A DNA stretch of 31,836 bases from Prevotella sp. UBA4268 (lineage in GTDB: Bacteria; Bacteroidota; Bacteroidia; Bacteroidales; Bacteroidaceae), in contig DGWC01000022.1 of assembly GCA_002395135.1 (NCBI GenBank), positions 10,761-42,596 of the forward strand. Reading direction: 5' to 3'. Within the stretch, counting starts at the first letter, position 1; every line of letters starts with the position of its first letter. The notes under the pieces were generated by a model. That model had not been told where the DNA came from, did not search any database, and saw nothing but the letters and a program-made list of their open reading frames with translations. Below are positions 7,928-15,700 of the stretch, in pieces. The translations under genes and the position numbers were made by a program.

Positions 7928-8719
7928 CTATTTCCAACACTTTTTCGTCAGTAATTCAAACAGAAAGATGCCAACCACGGCTGTGACGATGCCGAGAAGC
8001 ACGTCGATGATGTAGTGGTGGGTGGTGTAAACGGCAGTCCACCAGATGCCTATGCAGATGAAGGCGAAGATAGCGGTGATCCATCTCTTTTGTCTGCTCA
8101 AGACGGAATAAACCGTTGCAATCAGCATATAGGCAGCATGGAGCGACGGAACGGCAGCAAACACGTTGGCATTCTTTCCGTAGAGCGACTGAAAGACGGG
8201 TATACCGGTGAGCATGTCGAAATATTTCAGCCCTGCCGTGTTGCCAGGTGTGTTGAGTATAGGTTCAAAACCATAGTTCAGTGCATACCATGGTGGGGCA
8301 GCGGGGTGTATATAGTAGCCGCAGAACCCCAATAGGTTGACAAACAGGAAACAATAGGAAAAGCGCAGACTGTTGTGCCGATCACCCTTTAAATACAGAT
8401 AGAGGGCAAAAGCGAGCGGTACCGGCACCCAGCATAGATAGAACAATCCTGCCAAGATATCGGCAAAAGAATGGTGGTGCATTTGCAGATAGGCTCCTGG
8501 AATCATGGTTTCGCTGCCAACGGCAATGCCGAAAAGCGAGCGTTCTGCCTCGTAGATACCTTTCACGTCGATGGGGTTTACCTTGTAATTGGGCATGAGC
8601 CGCATCCAGTCGTATGAGCATGCGAAGAGCAGCCATGGCAACAATGCCACGGCCACTCGTCGCGACGGTTTCCATACGACCAGCACCACGTAGAGGATGA
8701 TGAGGTAGATGCTGAACAT
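7928..8719 (-). CDS. Aur1/PAP2-type inositolphosphotransferase (putative inositol-phosphoceramide synthase)
   Basis: This 263-residue membrane protein has about six predicted membrane spans and the PAP2/Aur1 phosphatase-like motifs. PSLHAAY lies at about 190-196, and a downstream His/Asp pair is in TTHHYIIDVLLG at about 232-243. In yeast Aur1 and its relatives, these residues carry out phosphoinositol transfer from phosphatidylinositol to a ceramide. In B. thetaiotaomicron the corresponding gene (BT1522, as I recall the published inositol-lipid cluster) makes inositol-phosphodihydroceramide. The ATG at 8719 directly follows the stop codon of the upstream phosphatidyltransferase with no gap (TAAATG), so the two are translationally linked. 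It is the last gene of the minus-strand lipid operon. Acid phosphatase activity is the alternative reading. Confidence 0.8.
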   Translation of the reverse strand: MFSIYLIILYVVLVVWKPSRRVAVALLPWLLFACSYDWMRLMPNYKVNPIDVKGIYEAERSLFGIAVGSETMIPGAYLQMHHHSFADILAGLFYLCWVPVPLAFALYLYLKGDRHNSLRFSYCFLFVNLLGFCGYYIHPAAPPWYALNYGFEPILNTPGNTAGLKYFDMLTGIPVFQSLYGKNANVFAAVPSLHAAYMLIATVYSVLSRQKRWITAIFAFICIGIWWTAVYTTHHYIIDVLLGIVTAVVGIFLFELLTKKCWK

Positions 8720-9367
8720 TTATTTGTCTTTCAGTTGTCGGTAACAGTGCAGGATACGCCAGAAGGCAGTGATGTTGGCAAGCACAGCAATGAGTAGGAT
8801 GCCTCCGGCAAGCCACCACAGGTTGGCTGTGGCACCGCTGATGATGGCGGCGATGGCTGTGACCACCACGCGTTCAGGGCGTTGCATCAGTCCTACTTTG
8901 CATTCGATGTTGAGACCTTCAGCCCTTGCCCGCACATAACTTACCATCACTGAGCCAACAATGGCAGCGAAAGTGGCTACACCTACCCAGAACCATCCGG
9001 CCTTGATAAACAGCAGACAGATACCAGAAAGGGTTACAAGTTCGCTGTAGCGGTCAAGAGTGGAGTCCCACAGCGCACCAAATACTGATGATTGGTTGCT
9101 CATTCGTGCCAGACGGCCGTCCATCATGTCGAACAAACCGGCAAAAAGAACGATGCCGCCGCCCCAGCACACCATGCTGTACATGCTTGTCGGGCATCCG
9201 TTTCCCGCATAAAGGGCAGCCTTGGTGAATGCGCCTGCCGCCACAATGTTGAGCAGAAAGCCGATGGTGGTGACGGCATTGGGTGTGAGCCCTACCTTTA
9301 TCATCAGCCTAATTACCGGATTGATGATTCTATAAATCACTTTTTGCAAAAAATCCCTGTAGTTCAT
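8720..9367 (-). CDS. CDP-alcohol phosphatidyltransferase (putative phosphatidylinositol-phosphate synthase)
   Basis: This 215-residue membrane protein carries the complete signature D-x2-DG-x2-AR-x8-G-x3-D-x3-D (DMMDGRLARMSNQSSVFG then ALWDSTLD). All four Asp are in place, unlike the paralogue at 4314-5264. A conserved segment VGLMQRPERVV at about 158-168 is shared with the Bacteroides homologue BT1523, which condenses CDP-diacylglycerol with inositol 1-phosphate to give phosphatidylinositol phosphate. Its neighbours are a PgpA-like phosphatase and an Aur1-like transferase, so the operon reads as PIP synthase, PIP phosphatase and inositol-phosphoceramide synthase. The family also contains phosphatidylglycerophosphate synthases, and substrate choice rests on gene order. 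Confidence 0.82.
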   Translation of the reverse strand: MNYRDFLQKVIYRIINPVIRLMIKVGLTPNAVTTIGFLLNIVAAGAFTKAALYAGNGCPTSMYSMVCWGGGIVLFAGLFDMMDGRLARMSNQSSVFGALWDSTLDRYSELVTLSGICLLFIKAGWFWVGVATFAAIVGSVMVSYVRARAEGLNIECKVGLMQRPERVVVTAIAAIISGATANLWWLAGGILLIAVLANITAFWRILHCYRQLKDK

Positions 9368-9385
9368 ATTTATTTCTTTATTATA

Positions 9386-9480
9386 TTTGAGTCTTTCTTC
9401 TGAGTCTTTCTTTCGTGATTCAGATTCCTGCCTCAGAGATCTTTCTCATCAGGTTTTTGACTCTTTCTTCTGATCCTTTC
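9386..9480. repeat. 25-bp imperfect direct repeat at the 3' end of the GtrA gene
   Basis: A 25-bp segment at 9386-9410, in the spacer, recurs at 9456-9480, in the coding sequence of the GtrA C-terminal tail, with three mismatches and a 70-bp pitch. This suggests a local duplication at the gene end. No function is apparent. Confidence 0.55.
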
Positions 9481-9885
9481 CGAGAGATGCACGTCGCGAT
9501 AGACGAAGAACTTCTGCAATGTGTAGTTCCATAGCAATCCGACGAGCACTGCCACCACGAGTTTGGATATGGCGAAATAACTTTTCGACAGTTCTGTGAG
9601 CAGATACGTGCCGCCGGTGTTCAGCAGGATGCTGCCCGTCCATACCATGAAATACTTGATGGCCACATAGCTCTTCTTCAGCCCGATGGCGTTGAACACC
9701 CAGCGATAGTTGATGATGCAATTGAGAACACCGCCGCTCAAGGCACCGATGAAGGTGGAATATACATACCATATTCCCACGACCTCTGCCATGAAAAGCG
9801 ACACGGTGAAATCAAACACCGAAGCCACCTGTGCCGACAGTTGTGCCTTGCAGAAGGTAAGTATCTGGTGTTTCAGAGAATCCAT
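9433..9885 (-). CDS. GtrA-like membrane protein
   Basis: This 150-residue protein has four predicted membrane segments and the GtrA-like pattern: an N-terminal span, NYRWVFN at about 60-66, and a late LLWNYTLQKFFVYR segment at about 117-130. GtrA proteins are thought to help move lipid-linked sugars or other lipid intermediates across the inner membrane. The start overlaps the end of the PgpA-like gene by 13 nt. In the B. thetaiotaomicron inositol-lipid cluster a gene of this kind also lies between the phosphatase and the synthase, as I recall. A flippase or accessory role for inositol lipids is possible but unproven. The basic, hydrophilic C-terminal tail is encoded by one copy of a local direct repeat. 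Confidence 0.78.
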   Translation of the reverse strand: MDSLKHQILTFCKAQLSAQVASVFDFTVSLFMAEVVGIWYVYSTFIGALSGGVLNCIINYRWVFNAIGLKKSYVAIKYFMVWTGSILLNTGGTYLLTELSKSYFAISKLVVAVLVGLLWNYTLQKFFVYRDVHLSERIRRKSQKPDEKDL

Positions 9886-10343
9886 CTTGTTATCATGATG
9901 ATCAGCAAACTATAGATGCCCGCCAAAATGTCGTCGGCCATCACACCGAAGCCCCTGGGAAGCATCTCCATGCGGCGGATGCCCAGTGGCTTGACAATGT
10001 CGAAGAAACGGAAAAGGATGAAAGCGGCCAGCACATACCACCATTCACCGTCCTGAACTGCCATCAGCGGAATCCAGACTCCTACCATTTCGTCAACCAC
10101 AACGCGCTTCGGGTCTTCCCCCCAGAAGGGAATCACCTTGTCGGTGGCCCATACACCTGTCCAAGTGAACAGTAAAGTGAGCACCAGCGTCACACACAAG
10201 CATGCCTCTGCCGGCAGTAATGCGGCATAGACAATCCATATAGCGGTGGCTAACAGGGCTCCGGCAGTGCCCGGTGCCATGGGACAGAAGCCAGACCCGA
10301 ACCCTGTGGCTATGACAGTTGGTATGAGTGGTGGTTGTTTCAT
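9873..10343 (-). CDS. PgpA-like lipid phosphatase (putative phosphatidylinositol-phosphate phosphatase)
   Basis: This 156-residue membrane protein of the PgpA family shows the family motifs in order: GSGFCPMAPGTAG at 15-27, KRVVVDEMVG at about 78-87, FRFFDIVKP at about 110-118 and GVMADDILAG at about 131-140. The acidic residues of these segments bind Mg and act in catalysis. The classical substrate is phosphatidylglycerophosphate. In B. thetaiotaomicron the homologue next to the PIP synthase removes phosphate from phosphatidylinositol phosphate (published work on BT1525, from memory). A TTG three codons upstream extends the frame, but it falls within the -7 element, so I chose ATG at 10343. 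It is the first gene of the minus-strand operon and overlaps the GtrA gene by 13 nt. Confidence 0.82.
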   Translation of the reverse strand: MKQPPLIPTVIATGFGSGFCPMAPGTAGALLATAIWIVYAALLPAEACLCVTLVLTLLFTWTGVWATDKVIPFWGEDPKRVVVDEMVGVWIPLMAVQDGEWWYVLAAFILFRFFDIVKPLGIRRMEMLPRGFGVMADDILAGIYSLLIIMITRWIL

Positions 10344-10349
10344 GGATTG

Positions 10350-10357
10350 CAAAATTA
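10350..10357 (-). promoter_or_regulatory. -7 element close to the PgpA-like start
   Basis: TAATTTTG on the minus strand matches TAnnTTTG, but it sits only 6 nt before the ATG at 10343. If real, the transcript would be leaderless or nearly so. No -33 box is visible at the expected distance. Confidence 0.35.
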
Positions 10358-10442
10358 ACGCTTTTATTTAAAATGGCGCGGATATAAACGTAAAAAAAAC
10401 TAAAAAAGCAAAAACTATTAGCGATATCTCTTCTGTTATTGC

Positions 10443-10450
10443 TACTTTTG
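10443..10450 (+). promoter_or_regulatory. -7 element for the HAD gene
   Basis: TACTTTTG matches TAnnTTTG and lies 58 nt before the ATG at 10509. The -33 box is not clear. Confidence 0.5.
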
Positions 10451-10508
10451 CATTCCGAAAGCTACAGCCTAAACGGCAAACAAAAAAGCATAATAGTAAA
10501 AATCACAA

Positions 10509-11261
10509 ATGATAAAAGCAATAGTATTCGACTTCGGCGGAACACTGGACACCGGCGGCAACCACTGGGGCAAAGTGATGTGGCGCGCATGGCAGCAGCA
10601 TGGCATCGACGTAGCCGAAGATCAGTTTCGAGAGGCTTATGTATTTGCAGAGCGTACGCTCGACCGCAATCCCATTGTACTGCCCACCTATACGTTCAAG
10701 AAACTGTTCGACCTTAAGATACGCCTGCAACTTGAATACGTGTTTGCGCATGGCTGGTGGAAGGCTGACAAGCAGGTCTATTCCCAAGTGGTGCTCGCAA
10801 TGCTCACCGATCTGTACGAAGCAGTGAGTAGGCGGCTTTATGATAACAAACCTGTGCTTCAGCGGCTCAAGGAGAACTATCGTCTGGCACTAGTCACCAA
10901 TTTCTATGGTAACATGTCTACAGTGCTTCAGGAATTCCATTACGACCATTTGTTCGAACATGTCATCGAGTCGGCTGTGGTAGGGTTGCGCAAGCCCGAC
11001 ACAAATATGCTTCAGATGGCACTTCATACCCTGGAGGTTCGTCCTGACGAACTGGTGGTTGTGGGCGACAGTCTACGCAACGATATAGAACCAGCCCGCT
11101 ACATCGGATGCCATACCGTGTGGTTGAAGGGTGAGGGATGGACGCCCCTTTGCGATGAAGAAATCGTGCCCGATCAGACAATCAGTCACTTGACAGAAAT
11201 ATGTATTGAAGACACAAAAAAACCAAGAGTGTTTCGCAACAATCTTGGTCATTCTTTCTAA
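10509..11261 (+). CDS. HAD-superfamily hydrolase
   Basis: This 250-residue cytosolic protein has the HAD fold. Motif I is VFDFGGTLD at 7-15, motif II is VTNFYG at about 130-135, a Lys in GLRKPD at about 158-163 serves as motif III, and motif IV is VVGDSLRNDI at about 178-187. The first Asp of motif I, the phosphate nucleophile, is present, but the usual second Asp two residues later is Gly (D-x-G). Such variants occur in some HAD subgroups and often show reduced or altered phosphatase activity. It is divergent from the lipid operon and occupies the place where the inositol-phosphate synthase stands in B. thetaiotaomicron. The substrate is unknown. A hairpin overlaps the last codons. Confidence 0.8.
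   Translation: MIKAIVFDFGGTLDTGGNHWGKVMWRAWQQHGIDVAEDQFREAYVFAERTLDRNPIVLPTYTFKKLFDLKIRLQLEYVFAHGWWKADKQVYSQVVLAMLTDLYEAVSRRLYDNKPVLQRLKENYRLALVTNFYGNMSTVLQEFHYDHLFEHVIESAVVGLRKPDTNMLQMALHTLEVRPDELVVVGDSLRNDIEPARYIGCHTVWLKGEGWTPLCDEEIVPDQTISHLTEICIEDTKKPRVFRNNLGHSF
11222..11249 (+). terminator. Terminator-like hairpin overlapping the HAD stop region
   Basis: ACCAAGA (11222-11228) pairs with TCTTGGT (11243-11249), and inner TGTT/AACA extend the stem around a 4-nt loop. An A-run precedes it and a T-rich CATTCTTTCT follows. The stem lies in the last codons of the HAD gene (stop at 11259-11261). Confidence 0.55.
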
Positions 11262-11356
11262 CTAACTTATTATCAACTATTCATTACTCATTCTTTTTCA
11301 CGTGCAAATTTACAACGTTCAAACTAATAATTTATTATGTTTCCTAAAAAAAATAA

Positions 11357-11370
11357 CGCAAACGTTTGCG
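11357..11370. promoter_or_regulatory. LacI-type operator, perfect 14-bp palindrome
   Basis: CGCAAACGTTTGCG is a perfect palindrome with the central CG typical of LacI/GalR operators. Its right half contains the TTTG at 11365-11368 that serves as -33 box of the adjacent regulator promoter. This predicts autoregulation. The 9-mer ACGCAAACG recurs in the susC promoter region at 12631-12639. Confidence 0.75.
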
Positions 11371-11396
11371 GAAATCGTCGAAAATGTTTAATTTTG
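11365..11396 (+). promoter_or_regulatory. Promoter of the LacI-type regulator
   Basis: TTTG at 11365-11368 and TAATTTTG at 11389-11396 are separated by 20 nt, a full match to the Bacteroidota -33/-7 promoter. Transcription would start near 11403, giving a leader of about 130 nt that includes a triple 15-bp repeat. Confidence 0.72.
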
Positions 11397-11486
11397 CAAC
11401 CAAGCCCTACAAAATAACTCGTTCACCTTTTAAAACATTTCAGTATTTAGGAATTTATAATTCCACCTTATATATATTATTATACT

Positions 11487-11531
11487 ATTCAACTTTTCAG
11501 TATTCAACTTCTCAATATACAACTTTTCAGC
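11487..11531 (+). repeat. Three tandem 15-bp units just before the regulator start codon
   Basis: Units ATTCAACTTTTCAGT (11487-11501), ATTCAACTTCTCAAT (11502-11516) and ATACAACTTTTCAGC (11517-11531) follow each other without gaps and end 2 nt before the ATG at 11534. The unit length is a multiple of three. They lie in the predicted 5' leader. Confidence 0.8.
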
Positions 11532-11533
11532 GT

Positions 11534-12547
11534 ATGAAACCGCAAAGAGCCTCGTTAAAAGATTTGGCAGCCCGGCTGGGCGTAAGCATAGCCACCGTAT
11601 CGCGCGCACTGAGAAACTCACACGAAGTGAGCGAAGAGATGAAGCAGAAAGTGAAGCAGTTGGCCAAAGAAATGAACTATCGTCCCAACCCCTTCGCTCA
11701 GAACCTGCGCCGCGAGGCCGCCCGCTCCATTGGTGTGGTGCTCCCCAATCTGGTCACCCACTACTACGCTGCTGTGCTCGACGGTATTGAAGACTGTGCG
11801 CGCCGTGAGGGCTACTGCGTAATCAGCGCCAACTCCCACGAGAACCATGTGCGTGAGGAGACGGCTATCGACAACTTCATCGGGCTTCATGTAGAGGGCA
11901 TCATCGCCTGTTTGGCGCAGGACACTGTAGACTACGACCACTTCCTTGAAATCAAACGCATGGGCATACCCCTCGTCTTCTTTGCTCGTACCTGCCTTCC
12001 CGATGTGTTCTCCAGTGTGGTTGCCAATGGCGATGAGGCAGCCCAGCAGGCCACAGAGCATCTAATCAACACAGGTAGCCGCCGTATTGCCTTTGTAGGA
12101 GGCCCCAACCACCTTGATATGGTAAAGCGCAGGAAACACGGTTACCTTGAAGCCCTGCGCAACCACCGCATACCCATCGACCGCTCACTTGTGGCCTGTG
12201 GAAAGATAGACTACGAAGAGGCACGCAACGCCACCCTTGCATTGCTCGACCGCCCTGACCGTCCCGATGCCATTCTTGCCTTTAACGACATCATCACCTA
12301 TGCTGCTTTCGATGCCATTAAGTCGCGCGGACTCAGTATACCTGGCGATGTGGCCATCATCGGATTTACCGACGGTGACACCTCCGCCTATGTCACTCCC
12401 AAACTCAGTGTCATCATGGATCAGGCACACCTGCAGGGCGAGAAAGCATGTGAACTTTTGTTACGTAATATTAATGGCGATACCCGCATTTACAAAGAGA
12501 TAGTACCGATGATTCTAAAGATTAGAGAAAGTTCGGATAAGTCCTGA
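11534..12547 (+). CDS. LacI/GalR-family transcriptional regulator
   Basis: This 337-residue protein has a LacI-type helix-turn-helix at residues 5-27 (SLKDLAARLGVSIATVSRAL), with the hinge helix region near 47-60 (RPNPFAQNLRR). The periplasmic-binding-protein-like sensor domain covers about 62-330 (SIGVVLPNLVTHYYAAVLDG ... AFNDIITYAAFDAI ... DVAIIGFTDG). The frame is open upstream to 11366, but that stretch is low-complexity repeat; ATG at 11534 gives the normal family length and N-terminus. Such proteins bind palindromes with a central CG and release on binding a sugar. A perfect site overlaps its own promoter, and related half-sites lie before susC, the next gene, so it probably senses a sugar from the locus. 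Whether it represses or activates susC is not shown. Confidence 0.9.
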   Translation: MKPQRASLKDLAARLGVSIATVSRALRNSHEVSEEMKQKVKQLAKEMNYRPNPFAQNLRREAARSIGVVLPNLVTHYYAAVLDGIEDCARREGYCVISANSHENHVREETAIDNFIGLHVEGIIACLAQDTVDYDHFLEIKRMGIPLVFFARTCLPDVFSSVVANGDEAAQQATEHLINTGSRRIAFVGGPNHLDMVKRRKHGYLEALRNHRIPIDRSLVACGKIDYEEARNATLALLDRPDRPDAILAFNDIITYAAFDAIKSRGLSIPGDVAIIGFTDGDTSAYVTPKLSVIMDQAHLQGEKACELLLRNINGDTRIYKEIVPMILKIRESSDKS

Positions 12548-12607
12548 TTTTCAATAATTTATTGTATTCTTTAGAAACATTTTATACATCACGTAAAAAC
12601 AAATTGT

Positions 12608-12641
12608 ACCGTTTGTGTTAACATCGTGTTACGCAAACGGT
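12608..12641. promoter_or_regulatory. Inverted repeat upstream of the susC promoter
   Basis: ACCGTTTG (12608-12615) and CAAACGGT (12634-12641) are perfect inverted arms, with partial matches continuing inward. The right arm holds ACGCAAACG, identical to a half of the regulator's own operator. The element ends 12 nt before the predicted -33 box, a place that suits an activator or an upstream operator. Confidence 0.55.
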
Positions 12642-12653
12642 AACGTGTATTTA

Positions 12654-12684
12654 TTCGTGTGTGTGTGAAAATATTGTAATTTTG
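12654..12684 (+). promoter_or_regulatory. susC operon promoter
   Basis: TAATTTTG at 12677-12684 matches the -7 consensus. TTCG at 12654-12657, one mismatch from TTTG, lies 19 nt upstream. The leader to the ATG at 12747 would be about 55 nt. Confidence 0.65.
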
Positions 12685-12746
12685 CATCCGAATCGTTTAC
12701 TTGAATTTTTTAATCAATTACTAATATCCAAAATCAAGAAGTCGCT

Positions 12747-15700
12747 ATGAGAAAATCGTTTCTTAAGTTATGCAGAAACAATGTTTTCTGTAAGGTTGCA
12801 GTGATAGCGTTCATGCTGTTTCCTGCAATGAATCTGATGCAAGCGGGTGATCTCTTGGCAAAGGTTGTTACCGGAAAGGTTATTTCCGCCACTGACGGAG
12901 AAGGACTGATTGGTGCAACAGTTCAGGTGGAGGGTACGTCGATAGGTACAGTGACCGATTTCGATGGCAACTTTTCCATCAATGCCAATGAGGGGCAGAC
13001 GCTTGTCGTGTCTTATGTGGGCTTTGTAACCCAAAAAACCAAAGTGGCTGGTGCAGATGAATACACTATTCGCCTACAGGAAGATGCCACTTCGCTCGAG
13101 GATGTGGTCGTTATCGGTTACGGCACATTGAAGAAAAAACTGGTGACAGGTGCAACGGTTCAGGTGAAAGGTGAGAACATTGCGAAACTGAACACCACCA
13201 ATCCGCTGCAGGCCATGCAGGGACAGACTCCAGGTGTGAACATTTCGTCAACTTCCGGTCAGCCGGGAAGTGGGATGAAAGTGCAGATTCGAGGATTGGG
13301 CACAGTGGGCAATTCCAGCCCCTTGTATTTGATTGACGGTATTGGTGGCGACATCAGCACATTGAATCCTGCTGACATTGAGTCTATCGATGTGCTTAAG
13401 GATGCTGCCTCGGCAGCCATTTATGGTGCTCAGGCAGCCAACGGTGTTGTGCTGATTACCACAAAAAGTGGAAAAGAAGGCCGCTCGGAAATCAGTTTTG
13501 ATTCTTATTACGGATGGCAGAATGCAGCGCGCAAGGCTCCCATGCTGAATTCCAGTGAATACATGACCATCATGAACGAGCAGCAGATTAACTCTGGTAA
13601 CCAGCCCTATGATTTCACGACGATGAAAAGCATCTATGATCCCAACGGTAAACTCTATGATACTGACTGGGTAGATCAGATGTTCAAGAATGGTGCCAAT
13701 GTGCAGAGTTACAATCTGGGCATCACCGGTGGCAACAAAACGTCCACTTATGCGCTCTCACTGGGTTACATGGATCAGGAAGGTATTGTAGGAGGCAAGG
13801 ATGTTTCCAACTACGAGCGCTATAATTTCCGTATTAATTCTGAGCACAAAGTGATTGAGAATATCGTGAAAATCGGTGAGCAGGTAAGTTTTATCTATAC
13901 GAAGTCTACAGGCATCGGTGTGGGAAATCAGTATAACAATACCCTTCGTGGTGCTTTCGCCACCTCACCGCTTGCTCCAGTCTATGCCACCAGCATTTAT
14001 GATGGAAGTATCGATCAGGCAGGCGACGCTGCAAAGGACTTCAATGGATTCTATGGCAGTCCTTACAATGCCACCGACTTCAGTGACTGGTATGCCTACG
14101 ACGGCAACCCCTACGGCAACATGATGACCAACACCAACAATCTCAGCAAGAACGCGACATTCAGCGGTAACGTATATGCAGAACTTACTCCGATGAAGGG
14201 TCTGAAATTCCGCACGGTTTTCGGTGCTGTCTATGGAACGAGCAACTATCGCGGATTTGGCCGCTTATATCATTTCAGTCCATACAGTTATAATGATACG
14301 CGCACAACGGCCAGTCAGAACATGAACCACGGCCTGACGATGACGTGGACCAACACTGTGCAGTATGACTGGAACGTGAACGACCATGCATTCAATGCAT
14401 TGGTGGGTATGGAGTCCAGCAGATACGAGGGAACATACGTGGGTGCAGGCAACGGATCATTGAAGGAAGGTTTCGATGATTGGGCACATGCATATGTTAG
14501 TAATGGCACCTCTTCCACTTCTGCCGACGGACTGAGTGCCAGCGGAAGTCCCAACGATGAGACGCGCACTGTGTCATACTTCGGTCGTCTGGGTTGGAAC
14601 TGGAAGGAAACCTACATGGTCAATGCCACTCTGCGCGCCGACGGTTCAAGCAAATTTGCCAGCGGCAAGCGTTTTGGCTATTTCCCTTCTGTTTCAGCAG
14701 GATGGACCATCTCCAACGAACCGTTCATGAAGTCGGTAGAGTCATGGCTTGATTTCTTGAAACTGCGTGCCAGTTGGGGTCAGGTAGGTAACCAGAATAT
14801 CAGCAATTATCAGTATCTGGCTCCTATAAAAACCACCAACACACATTATTTGTTTGGTACTACAGGTTACGACGATGCCGCTTCTGCTGCTGCCTTGGGC
14901 AGGAATTGGGGTGCATTCCCGAGTCGTGTCGCAAACCCCGATGTCACCTGGGAGACTTCCGAGCAGTTGAACGTCGGTCTCGATGCTCGTATGATTGGCG
15001 GACATTTGAACGTAAACCTCGACTACTATATTAAAACCACGAAAGACTGGTTGGTTGCTGCTCCGATACTTGCCACAGTAGGTACTGGCGCACCCTATAT
15101 CAACGGCGGTGATGTGAAAAACAAAGGATTCGAGTTTAATTTAACTTGGAATGACAACATAGGCAACGATTTCCAATATAATATAGGTGTAAACGGTGCT
15201 TTCAACAAGAACAAGGTAGGACGTATTCCTACAGAAGACGGTATCATCCATGGTTCCACCAACCAGTTATATGACAATGCCCCCGAGTTCTACCGCGCAG
15301 AAAACGGCCATGCCATTGGCTATTTCTGGGGTTACAAGACGGCCGGCATTTTCCAGAATGAGCAGGAAATCAACGAGTGGATATCCAATGGCAACGGTGT
15401 GCTGCAAGGTGCATCAGTGAAACCTGGTGACGTTAAATACTATGACATTAACCATGACGGCCAAATCAATGATGCCGACAAGGTGGATTTAGGCAATGGT
15501 GTACCCGACTTCACGCTTGGATTCAACCTTGGATTCGACTACAAGGGACTCGACTTCTCACTTCAGGCCAACGGAGCCTTTGGCCAGCAGATTGTGCAGA
15601 CTTATCGCAATCATGCCAACGCACAGGCCAACTACACCACAGAGATATTGAACCGCTGGACGGGTGAAGGTACCAGCAATCTGATTCCGCGTGTCACTAC

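Noticed and set aside
11366..11533. N-terminal extension of the LacI-type regulator
   Set aside because: Encoded by AT-rich tandem repeats and partly by the promoter; the HTH domain starts normally after ATG 11534.
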